A DNA stretch of 64,000 nucleotides from assembly GCF_018531495.1 (NCBI RefSeq), contig NZ_JAHDTI010000015.1, positions 239,286 to 303,285 of the forward strand, read 5' to 3'. Positions within the stretch are counted from its first letter, which is position 1; each line of letters begins with the position of its first letter. Shown piece by piece: positions 25,448 through 32,539 of this stretch. A model generated the notes under the pieces. That model saw only the letters and a list, made by a program, of their open reading frames with translations, was not told the origin of the DNA and made no database searches. This DNA comes from Nonomuraea sediminis. Its GTDB lineage: Bacteria; Actinomycetota; Actinomycetes; Streptosporangiales; Streptosporangiaceae. The translations under genes were made by a program, and so were the position numbers.

Positions 25448-25490
25448 GTGGAGATGAGGGGATTCGAACCCCTGACCCCTTCGATGCGAA
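25448..25490 (-). repeat. Perfect tRNA-Ala 3' tail (att site 2)
   Basis: These 43 bases are identical to 36246-36288 in the tRNA-Ala gene and cover the acceptor 3' strand, T-arm, variable loop and half of the anticodon arm. The match ends abruptly at 25491. It is the shared boundary between the truncated element to the left and the 10.8-kb element to the right. Confidence 0.92.
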
Positions 25491-25653
25491 GGAACACCAG
25501 AGGGTCTGAAGATGTCGATCAGAGTCGATCGGGGGCTTCTCACCTTACAGAACACTCCGGGGAGGGCGCGGGCAGTCTGAGGGAGCCGCAAGGCGGTGGC
25601 TCCCAAAATTGGCTCCCGTGGCTCCCCTCTTCGCGAGTGGGAGAGGAGCCTCC

Positions 25654-25989
25654 ATGACCTACGAGATCAACAAGCGCCGCCCTGGTGACAATGACGGGCG
25701 CTTCCCTGAGGAGACCCCCGTGCTCGTCAGATACCCCCTGCACGACGCCCAGACAAACGATCGCGACTCGTGGCCGTGGCTACCGGGCACCATCCTGGAG
25801 CAGTGCGGTCCTAACGAGTGGTGGATCGTTGTCGAGGCACCAGCCCTGGCCGAACCCGACCCCAGTATCCCAAACGGCGATGCTCCGGAGAATCTGCTCT
25901 ACCCCGCATGCTTCCGCGACTCAACCGAGATCCGCGCCGTCAGCATGCACGTATGGGAGCGAATCCGCAGCAAGACCGAGCACGGCTGA
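25654..25989 (+). CDS. Hypothetical element protein, 111 residues
   Basis: ATG at 25654 with GAGAGGAG upstream reads MTYEINKRRPGDNDGRFPEE. It is soluble and tryptophan-rich (RDSWPWLPGTILEQCGPNEW). It is the first gene inside the larger tRNA-Ala element, far from int. No catalytic motif is recognised. An SH3-like or Tudor-like small beta domain is a possible reading of the W/P pattern but is not supported by a family match. Confidence 0.6.
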   Translation: MTYEINKRRPGDNDGRFPEETPVLVRYPLHDAQTNDRDSWPWLPGTILEQCGPNEWWIVVEAPALAEPDPSIPNGDAPENLLYPACFRDSTEIRAVSMHVWERIRSKTEHG

Positions 25990-26185
25990 TCTCTGCTCAC
26001 AGGCCACCGCCAGTCGTCGGCAGCCCTTCCTTTGCCTCGTTCGTACTGATGACCTGGAGTCCCGCCTACGCGGGGTGTTGGGAACCAGACCAATGAAGCA
26101 CCTCGGCGGCTGGCGCAGCGTACAACCTCCCATCCACGATCATCGATTCCCCTCGTGATGTGAGGCCACCCGATACTGTGCTGAC

Positions 26186-27316
26186 GTGAGCGCCCCTGCT
26201 TCGCCCGAGTCGCAGAACCCATCTACTGCACCCTCCAAACCGCTACCGGCTACGCCGACCAGCACCAAGTCGGCCAGTTCTCGCCGGGGCACGAGGACAT
26301 TTCGCAAGCTTGAGCAGACCACGCGCACACCTAAACCCGGCTCCCAGTCACGACGATCTTTACGCATCCGCACACCGCGCGTGACTCGCCCAACACAGGC
26401 CGAATTGGATACATTGCCAGTTGAGAAGCGCCAGGAACTGTATGACGCATATCGACAGCGTCCATGGCAAAATCTCACTTCAGTGGGCGTTCTCTTTGGC
26501 CTGTTATTTACAGCTGGCGGCCTCTACTACACAGCAAAAACCTGGGAATCTGGACAGGAAACGCTCAAGGCCACTCAGCAACAATCGATCACCGACCGGT
26601 ACACCAAGGCAGTGGAACAAATTGGTTCGGATAAATCGGTTGAGGTTCGTATCGGTGGCATATATGCACTTGAGCGCATCGCGGCAGACTCGTCAGCCGA
26701 CGCTGAGACCATCGAGAATGTGGTAGTCGCGTTTATCTTGGAGCATGATGGACGTACGTCAAGTATATCCATTTCACACAGAAGCTTACTATTGCCCGAG
26801 CGGCCAAAAAAGCGGCCGCTTTGGCGGCCTGGCGCCGACGTGCTTGCCGCACTACGAGTACTTGGCACGATTGCGAAGTCGCGCCATTCTCAACCTGATC
26901 TATCCAGCGCAACATTTGCATATGCAGACTGGAGCGGCGCCAATCTGACAGGGGCATACCTCTCACAGGTAGATCTAGGTGGCGCTAAACTCGCTGACGC
27001 GGTATTGGCTGGATCAAACCTATCTCGCGCGTGGCTGGATGCCGCAAATCTAGCTTCGGCAAACCTATCTAAAACTAATTTGACTCAAGCTAGCATGGTT
27101 GAGGCGGAACTGAGTGGGGCGAACCTCCAAGGCGCGAACCTATCTGAGGCCAATCTCCTGAAAGCGAACATGCTTCACGCAAACGTGATTGATACGAATA
27201 TTGCGGAAGCATTCTTGCCGAACGGAGACATATCCAATGGCGATCTCTCCGGAATATCCAACGAAGTGGAGCCGACAGAGCAGGGCATGCCGCCACAGAC
27301 AGGAATTACGCACTAG
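26186..27316 (+). CDS. Membrane-anchored pentapeptide-repeat protein
   Basis: A 376-residue protein from a GTG start. Residues 1-90 are basic, Ser/Thr/Pro-rich and disordered. One membrane helix follows at about 97-116 (NLTSVGVLFGLLFTAGGLYY). A helical region (DRYTKAVEQIGSDKSVEVRI, then GGIYALERIAADS) is followed by about 22 pentapeptide repeats of the A(N/D)Lxx type from about residue 245 to 350. Pentapeptide coils mimic DNA or form scaffolds; here the anchor suggests a cytoplasmic scaffold at the membrane. Codon use is less GC-rich than its neighbours, a sign of transfer. It is element cargo. Confidence 0.85.
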   Translation: MSAPASPESQNPSTAPSKPLPATPTSTKSASSRRGTRTFRKLEQTTRTPKPGSQSRRSLRIRTPRVTRPTQAELDTLPVEKRQELYDAYRQRPWQNLTSVGVLFGLLFTAGGLYYTAKTWESGQETLKATQQQSITDRYTKAVEQIGSDKSVEVRIGGIYALERIAADSSADAETIENVVVAFILEHDGRTSSISISHRSLLLPERPKKRPLWRPGADVLAALRVLGTIAKSRHSQPDLSSATFAYADWSGANLTGAYLSQVDLGGAKLADAVLAGSNLSRAWLDAANLASANLSKTNLTQASMVEAELSGANLQGANLSEANLLKANMLHANVIDTNIAEAFLPNGDISNGDLSGISNEVEPTEQGMPPQTGITH

Positions 27317-27412
27317 TGTACGCGCACAGCCGGAATGTTCCAGGGCCAGCGTGCACAGGGTCTTGCGGGCAGTGCAGCGGGGCATCGGGCCTTGCTCCTC
27401 GCACTTCAGCGC

Positions 27413-27673
27413 TCAATCCTCAGTGTTCACTGGACGTTCGACTACGAAGCTGCCCATCCCCGGCTCTGTTCGGATGAGTCCATCGCGCCGCAACGCGCGA
27501 TGGACCTTTTGGCCGGTTGCTGTGGCGATGCCGTAGATCTCCTGGAGCCGCAGGACGGACGGCACCTGATCGCCAGGGGCGAGCTCGCCGCTTTCGATCT
27601 TGGCCTTCAGGTCCTCATAGACCTGAACCCATCGGGGGATTCCGGGCTTCCACGCCAGCTCTTGATCGGCCAC
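27413..27673 (-). CDS. Stand-alone GntR winged-helix protein
   Basis: An 86-residue protein, GTG start at 27673. It consists of only the GntR DNA-binding domain (WVQVYEDLKAKIESGELAPG, then YGIATATGQKVHRALRRDGL) with no effector domain. A 6-bp-arm inverted repeat 43 bases upstream may be its operator. Minimal GntR proteins of this kind are common regulators in AICEs. Confidence 0.88.
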   Translation of the reverse strand: MADQELAWKPGIPRWVQVYEDLKAKIESGELAPGDQVPSVLRLQEIYGIATATGQKVHRALRRDGLIRTEPGMGSFVVERPVNTED

Positions 27674-27715
27674 ATGGACACGCTAAGTACGGGATACCGT
27701 GGCAAGCGAGATACG

Positions 27716-27740
27716 CCATGCCTAGTGAGCTATAGCATGG
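27716..27740. promoter_or_regulatory. Inverted repeat upstream of the short gntR gene
   Basis: CCATGC at 27716-27721 and GCATGG at 27735-27740, 13 bases apart, with TATAG between them. Placement just upstream of the minus-strand gntR start suggests an autoregulatory operator. This is inference from symmetry only. Confidence 0.35.
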
Positions 27741-27844
27741 TGTACTACAGTGGCAGTCATGGAGACCCGGAGGACGAGTGCTGAGCGCCCGTTCCTGCGG
27801 AGCAGCCATCGCCAGGTTCGCCGCCACCACGCAGGGGTGTTGCG

Positions 27845-28117
27845 ATGACGCGCTTCTGGGAGCCCTACCAGAGCTGGGGTAACCGCCTAAGAGTCACCGA
27901 GACCTCATGCTGCGGAAAATACGAGTGGGCTTGCCAGGGCGGGCTGTTCCTCATACTCCGGCACAGCGTAATCGGGGGTTATGAAGAGGCCGGCAGAGGG
28001 CGCTATCGCGAAGCACGAGCGCTCTGGGATGAGCTCATTCACGAACACGACCAAAAGCATCACCGCCGCGCGATGGCAACGCTAGCTAGCAAGAAATTGA
28101 AGCGCAATGTCGCCTGA
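27845..28117 (+). CDS. Hypothetical element protein, 90 residues
   Basis: Starts MTRFWEPYQSWGNRLRVTET and contains CCGKYEWACQGG, then a basic helical tail (HEHDQKHHRRAMATLASKKL). Three cysteines in the first half might bind metal. It is 26 bases upstream of the next ORF in the same direction, so the two are probably co-transcribed. No family is recognised. Confidence 0.5.
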   Translation: MTRFWEPYQSWGNRLRVTETSCCGKYEWACQGGLFLILRHSVIGGYEEAGRGRYREARALWDELIHEHDQKHHRRAMATLASKKLKRNVA

Positions 28118-28143
28118 TCACCTCTCCGAAAGGTAATCGCGAC

Positions 28144-28404
28144 GTGCCGAATCAGACTGAAGAACAATACATACATCTGATGCGCCTTGCGTGGGAACTG
28201 AGGACAGGAGGCCTCGGGGTTTCGGTTCGACTGCCTCAAGGGATGGAACCCTTTGTTGAAATCCCGAGGGCTGTAGGCCCTTTGCGTGTGAGGGTGTCAA
28301 TGCGTGTTCAACGCTGGGTCTTTACATGGGGGCGGGGGCGAAATCAGTGGATTGACGCACTCGACGAGAATGCGGCAAACCAGATCCTGAAGAGCGTGAG
28401 ATGA
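28144..28404 (+). CDS. Hypothetical element protein, 86 residues
   Basis: GTG start with GAAAGG upstream; reads PNQTEEQYIHLMRLAWELRT, then GGLGVSVRLPQGMEPFVEIP. Mixed alpha/beta composition, soluble. It lies between the 90-residue ORF and the double-GntR gene. Similar short proteins accompany regulators in actinobacterial elements, but no function is known. Confidence 0.5.
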   Translation: MPNQTEEQYIHLMRLAWELRTGGLGVSVRLPQGMEPFVEIPRAVGPLRVRVSMRVQRWVFTWGRGRNQWIDALDENAANQILKSVR

Positions 28405-28453
28405 CACCCACGCGCGCATGCAGGACCACTCCTAATGCAGAGAGCCCAAGCCG

Positions 28454-28915
28454 GTGAGCAGAGAAGCCATGTTTCGTCGAATCGCTGACTTGCTACGGAC
28501 CCGGATAAGGGCGAGCGAGTATCGGGCAGGTAGCATGTTCCCCGCCGAATCGGAGCTGTGTCGAGAGTTTGGCGTCGCACGCACGACCATCCGACGCGCT
28601 CTCGTGCTCCTGGAAGGCGAGGGTCTGATACTCGCGATCCCGGCAAAGGGACGCGTGGTCAATGGGGGCCGTGCGGCTCTACCCTACCGATATCAAAGGA
28701 TCGCCGCTGATCTCCGTGATCGGATTCGACAGCGCGAGTTTCCAGAAGGGGCAACGCTGCCAAGCGAGGCGCAACTATGCCGTCGTTACGCTGTTTCGCG
28801 CAACACCGTTCGGCAGGCTCTAGCCATCCTTGAAAAGGATGGCTGGATCACGGTCAAGCAAGGAAGCGGGCGGCTCGTACGTCTTTTTGAAGGCGAGTTC
28901 GAGCAGGGTCTTTAG
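28454..28915 (+). CDS. Tandem double GntR winged-helix protein
   Basis: A 153-residue protein made of two GntR DNA-binding domains in a row: residues about 6-69 (RIADLLRTRIRASEYRAGSM, FPAESELCREFGVARTTIRR) and about 78-145 (RIAADLRDRIRQREFPEGAT, LPSEAQLCRRYAVSRNTVRQ). No ligand-binding domain follows. Two domains in one chain would let a monomer bind a dimer-type operator. The stop overlaps the end of the converging hydrolase gene by four bases. The first eight residues (GTG start) are uncertain. Confidence 0.85.
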   Translation: MSREAMFRRIADLLRTRIRASEYRAGSMFPAESELCREFGVARTTIRRALVLLEGEGLILAIPAKGRVVNGGRAALPYRYQRIAADLRDRIRQREFPEGATLPSEAQLCRRYAVSRNTVRQALAILEKDGWITVKQGSGRLVRLFEGEFEQGL

Positions 28916-29490
28916 TCGGCAAGTTCTGGCTGTGCAGACGTTAGGGAAGTCCACGGGATGTCGGAGGTTGTAATTATCTGATCAAGACCGATGAACCGTG
29001 AAGCTACGAGAATGCCCGCATCATGCGCAGCCTGGCCTGCGTGACTGGCCGAAGCGTCCTTGATAAGCCGTGGGGTGAGATCGCGCTCGAACGCATCCAC
29101 AACGGTTTTGAGTACACAGCTTTCCGTGTCGAGCCCACAGACGTAGAGATCGGTCCAGCCATGCTCTCGCGTGAGAGTCTCCCCTTCCTTGTTGAAAAAG
29201 CTGTAGATGGTCTTGTCTATGATGGCTGTAGCTTTGCCCGCGAGCGGAATGAGTTCGGGCACTATATCAATCTCCGGAGACTCCTTGAGCTTTGACCAGC
29301 GGATCAGCCTCTCATAGGGGCTGCCTGCGTAGTTGAGGTAACGCGTGAACACGACCGCGCCCCCCGCAGTCTGCCAGCGATCCACGAGAGTGGCTATGAC
29401 GGGTATCACTGGGCTCGAATGCTCGCTGATAAAGCCGTTCTGTGTATCAATAACGATCAGCACCGCGGAGTCGTTGAACATCGTGCTCAC
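28912..29490 (-). CDS. Isochorismatase-like cysteine hydrolase
   Basis: A 192-residue protein. The catalytic triad can be read: Asp15 (VLIVIDTQNGF), Lys93 (IIDKTIYSFF) and Cys125 (VCGLDTESCVLKT). The family includes nicotinamidases, isochorismatases and N-carbamoyl hydrolases; a Thr-Glu-Ser before the Cys is compatible with several. Its ATG overlaps the TGA of the upstream XRE-type gene, so both are translated as a pair. In this element it is cargo, and a signal- or nucleotide-derived amide substrate is only a guess. Confidence 0.88.
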   Translation of the reverse strand: MSTMFNDSAVLIVIDTQNGFISEHSSPVIPVIATLVDRWQTAGGAVVFTRYLNYAGSPYERLIRWSKLKESPEIDIVPELIPLAGKATAIIDKTIYSFFNKEGETLTREHGWTDLYVCGLDTESCVLKTVVDAFERDLTPRLIKDASASHAGQAAHDAGILVASRFIGLDQIITTSDIPWTSLTSAQPELAD

Positions 29491-30659
29491 CTTTCGCTTG
29501 TTTCGCGGAGAATTTCGATTGCTTCGGATAGGTGATCAAGGGCGCCACTGGTGTCTAGGATCGCCATGCGCATGCACTTGTGGTATTCGGTCTCTTGTGG
29601 TCGGGCGTTGATTAAGCGCGAGCGAACTCCGCGAAGGAAGCGCCAGCCGTACTGGCTGGGAACCTGTGGATCGATTCCTTGTTCAACTTGCGTATTGATG
29701 GACTCGCAGTAAGCCCACATTGCTTGAGTGGCGAGCTCCATATTGACTATCTCGTCTTCCGCGAGCGCCCTACGCGGCGCGGCGGGATAGTAAACAACGC
29801 CCGACCACGAGGCATAGCCGAGCGAGATGCCCTTGAAGCCAAAGGACGTCATGTCCAGATGCTCAAAGCCATCGGCGAGCAGCGATCGTTCAACAAGTTC
29901 GGCTTGAGCGAGCGACGAGTCAGAGATCTCTGAGTCTCGCTCGAGCAGAATCTTGGGTATACACATGATCCGCAATGCGGTATCCAATTCATGGACTTGC
30001 CATGATGGCGCGTGAACCCAGTAGGCACTCAGCACGTACGAGGCGTTTACCGGTGCAGAAATTGAGGACGAGAGATAGCTCGACGCCCATTCCAGGTCTC
30101 GGGCGTAGGTCCGTCGGCGCCATGTCGCCAGATTTGCAAGGCTGGGGAGTTCGAGTTCCTCTATGAGATGGAGCATGGCCACACCGAACGGCCACGCATA
30201 GAGAGCACACTTGCCGTGCGGGTTGGATATCTCCGCCCTGTGGCATTCAAGTCCAAACTTGGCCTCTGATGAGCCCATGGCTTCAGCGCGTATTAACTCC
30301 GGTATGCGCTTCGCTTCGATGTATGCCGGAATGAATTTATGCGAGCGAACGCCTGACAGTCGGCCCGGCGACGGAGTTGTCGGAGTGATATCTCCGAAGA
30401 GTTCTTGCGCAGTGGCCTCATAGATTGCGCAATACAGCTCGATATACAAAGGGTCGCGGCAGACTGCGCGACCTGTCTCGTGGCGGTATATAGCCTTTTC
30501 GATTGCGTCGAGCTCGGGAAGGCCACGCGTTCGGCCCAGCCGATGTAGTTCCTTCGCGGCGCGTTTCCGGCTCCAGCTGAGTGCCTCACGCTTGGCGATC
30601 AGGACCTTGTTCGGCTCTAGGTGCTTGTGCTGGTCCCTGGGGGGCGGGACTTCGGACAT
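29487..30659 (-). CDS. XRE-type regulator with C-terminal sensory domain
   Basis: A 390-residue protein started at MSEVPPPRDQHKHLEPNKVL (30659). The N-terminal 80 residues form a helix-turn-helix (KVLIAKREALSWSRKRAAKE, then IEKAIYRHETGRAVCRDPLY). The remaining 300 residues are helical with no clear family (IPELIRAEAMGSSEAKFGLE, SWQVHELDTALRIMCIPKIL). It is coupled to the isochorismatase-like gene by an ATGA overlap. Fused HTH-plus-long-helical regulators occur in Streptomyces-type elements. The C-terminal part may sense the product or substrate of the partner enzyme. Confidence 0.75.
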   Translation of the reverse strand: MSEVPPPRDQHKHLEPNKVLIAKREALSWSRKRAAKELHRLGRTRGLPELDAIEKAIYRHETGRAVCRDPLYIELYCAIYEATAQELFGDITPTTPSPGRLSGVRSHKFIPAYIEAKRIPELIRAEAMGSSEAKFGLECHRAEISNPHGKCALYAWPFGVAMLHLIEELELPSLANLATWRRRTYARDLEWASSYLSSSISAPVNASYVLSAYWVHAPSWQVHELDTALRIMCIPKILLERDSEISDSSLAQAELVERSLLADGFEHLDMTSFGFKGISLGYASWSGVVYYPAAPRRALAEDEIVNMELATQAMWAYCESINTQVEQGIDPQVPSQYGWRFLRGVRSRLINARPQETEYHKCMRMAILDTSGALDHLSEAIEILRETSER

Positions 30660-31103
30660 GGACCGTGTCCCCTCATGTCTACTCCTGTCATCTGCCGACT
30701 CGTCGCCGGCGCCGCGAATCTGTTTGGCATGAGACAGAAACAACGCACCAGTCACAGCCACCAGGCCCGCGCACCAAGCGATTTCGTGCCGTGCTCAAGA
30801 CAGGGGCTATGGCGGCTTGTTCGTCATCTGACCTGCCAACAAAGAGCGAGTGAACAGGGACTTGCCGATCTTAAACCGGAGGCACTCAACCTGTCTCGTC
30901 CTGTAGCGATTCCACCTCGTCAGATGGGGCGTTCGTCGTCATCCCGGGTCACCACCCGATGGTGCAAGCCCTCTTCACGCTCGTCCTGCTGGTGGCCCGA
31001 GCGGTCTATCGCCGCCAATAGCCACCGACAGCGCACCGCACAACCAGCCGTTTTCTCCCAAACAGCTATAAACCAGCCGAAACACGAAAAGGAGTGATCA
31101 ATC
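30660..31103. promoter_or_regulatory. 444-bp divergent control region in the element
   Basis: Lies between the XRE operon (minus) and the transfer operon (plus). A start-less frame at about 30926-31021 reads DGAFVVIPGHHPMVQALFTL and LVLLVARAVYRRQ, possibly a tiny membrane peptide starting at the ATG at 30959. AAAAGGAG at 31088-31095 is the ribosome site for 31104. No operator could be fixed. Confidence 0.4.
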
Positions 31104-31616
31104 ATGCGCACTTCAGAACAGAACCGACGCTCAGATCTGATTGCCGGAATTCGCGTTCTCGCCGACTTCCTGGAGCTTCATCCGACCCTGCCCGTTCCGT
31201 ACTCAGTGGATGTCATGGCCTTCCCTGAACCGGACGGGAGCTATGCAGCGCAGCGCGCAGAGATCGACCGTGCTGCGGAGGCCCTGCAAGCAGAGCTCCG
31301 CGACCACGATGGGCACTACACGGCGCGGGTCGATTTCGGTCCCGTGAGCTATCGCCTCATAGCGATCTCCAACGAGGCGAGCGCACGGTACGACGCGCTC
31401 ATGTCCTACCGCGGCTCCATCGTTCCCGAGGCTCCAACGGACGCTGGCACGGAGGGGAGCAAGTCGTTGGACATCCCCTCGGCCGACGCTTACGGCGATC
31501 AGTGCGCCTGTGGGGCTCTGGCTGACAAGGGCGTGCGCCAGTGCCGCAAGTGCCGTAGCCGTGGTCGCTGGAACCGGCGTAAGGCTCCCTTCTACGCGGA
31601 GGGAGAGCAGAGGTGA
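31104..31616 (+). CDS. Element protein with C-terminal zinc ribbon, 170 residues
   Basis: Begins MRTSEQNRRSDLIAGIRVLA with a strong ribosome site. Residues 1-110 are alpha/beta without a recognised fold. The tail (QCACGALADKGVRQCRKCRS) has CxC and CxxC pairs typical of a small zinc ribbon, followed by a basic patch (RGRWNRRKA). First gene of a polycistron that continues through the FtsK-like gene. Homologues of this layout are common in Streptosporangiaceae AICEs; function unknown. Confidence 0.65.
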   Translation: MRTSEQNRRSDLIAGIRVLADFLELHPTLPVPYSVDVMAFPEPDGSYAAQRAEIDRAAEALQAELRDHDGHYTARVDFGPVSYRLIAISNEASARYDALMSYRGSIVPEAPTDAGTEGSKSLDIPSADAYGDQCACGALADKGVRQCRKCRSRGRWNRRKAPFYAEGEQR

Positions 31617-31762
31617 TGATTCCCGCCATCCCCGTCGTCCTGGGGCTCATTGCCCTGGTCACCACCGCCGTTCTGTTCGTCCGCGTCGTGGTCGCTATCC
31701 GCGTCAGTGATCGTGCCGTTGTCACTCGCCACCTTCAGGCCCTTCACGCCCGGGAGCATTGA
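31616..31762 (+). CDS. 48-residue single-pass membrane protein
   Basis: ATG at 31616 overlaps the upstream stop. It reads MIPAIPVVLGLIALVTTAVL and then FVRVVVAIRVSD, one N-terminal membrane helix and a basic tail. GGGAGAGCAGAGG precedes it. Such Spd-like small membrane proteins assist intermycelial spread in Streptomyces-type elements, which is inferred here from position. Confidence 0.6.
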   Translation: MIPAIPVVLGLIALVTTAVLFVRVVVAIRVSDRAVVTRHLQALHAREH

Positions 31763-31995
31763 TGTTCCTCGTCGTGGTCATCGGGAGCGCCGTGCTTGGC
31801 CTGGTCGTGCTGGTGTGCCTGGCCGTAACGGCGGTCGCCATGAAGTGCGAGGGCAAGGGGAAGCGCCTGCTCAACATCCCCGGCATGGCGCGCGCACGGT
31901 ATGCCCGCTGGGTCATGGGCCTGTTCGTCCGCGACGAGGACGAGTGCTCCTCATGCCCCCATCCGTACATGCATGCCTCCAGCGAAAGAAGCTGA
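31762..31995 (+). CDS. 77-residue single-pass membrane protein
   Basis: ATG at 31762 overlaps the stop of the previous gene. It reads MFLVVVIGSAVLGLVVLVCL with one membrane helix. Then comes a cytoplasmic tail with CEGKGKRLLNIPGMARARYA and a C-terminal CSSCPHP motif. It is part of the transfer operon, and a spread (Spd) role is a position-based guess. Confidence 0.6.
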   Translation: MFLVVVIGSAVLGLVVLVCLAVTAVAMKCEGKGKRLLNIPGMARARYARWVMGLFVRDEDECSSCPHPYMHASSERS

Positions 31996-32000
31996 TCCCC

Positions 32001-32189
32001 ATGTCCGTATCCATTCCGCTCGTCGTCCTTCTCGGCGCCGTGGTGTTCATCGCCTGGCGCTACCTCGGCCTGAAGCTCTGGCACGCGCTGATCGCGCTGC
32101 TGTTCGGCTTCCTACTGGCCGCCACCACCCTTGCCCCCGACATCCGCCGCGTGATCCAAGCCGCCATCGGCTGGATCGCCGGCCACTGA
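32001..32189 (+). CDS. 62-residue two-helix membrane protein
   Basis: Starts MSVSIPLVVLLGAVVFIAWR behind AAAGAAG. Two hydrophobic segments (4-18, 28-45) and a short amphipathic end (RRVIQAAIGWIAG). Third small membrane protein of the operon, five bases after the previous stop. Confidence 0.6.
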   Translation: MSVSIPLVVLLGAVVFIAWRYLGLKLWHALIALLFGFLLAATTLAPDIRRVIQAAIGWIAGH

Positions 32190-32206
32190 GAGGAGCGTGA
32201 TGCCTA

Positions 32207-32539
32207 ATGACCCATACTCACCCCTATCCCTACTCTGACCTGCAAGGAGCCGCCACCCGCAACACCACCGCCATCCACCTGCTGACGGCATTCGCCAAGT
32301 CCGCCCCCGCCCTGGACGACATGTGGCGGTACCTGTTCGCCGCCCTGGCCGACACCCCCGCCCTGATCAACGAGACAGACCGGCTCCGCACCGCTCTGGC
32401 TGCCGCCCGCCACCAGCGGGCCAACCTGATCGCCGCCATCCGCGCCACCCTCGCCGCACATCACGACGGCGAACACGACCCCCTGTACTACGTGCGCGAC
32501 GAGCTCAATGCCCAGACGCGGGCGGGTGGTGGCCGATGA
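32207..32539 (+). CDS. 110-residue element protein preceding the FtsK-like gene
   Basis: Reads MTHTHPYPYSDLQGAATRNT, then a helical body (DDMWRYLFAALADTPALINE, TDRLRTALAAARHQRANLIA) with coiled-coil tendency and a YYVRDELNAQ motif. It overlaps the translocase start by ATGA. The family is frequent just before tra/ftsK in actinobacterial elements; no activity is known. Confidence 0.65.
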   Translation: MTHTHPYPYSDLQGAATRNTTAIHLLTAFAKSAPALDDMWRYLFAALADTPALINETDRLRTALAAARHQRANLIAAIRATLAAHHDGEHDPLYYVRDELNAQTRAGGGR

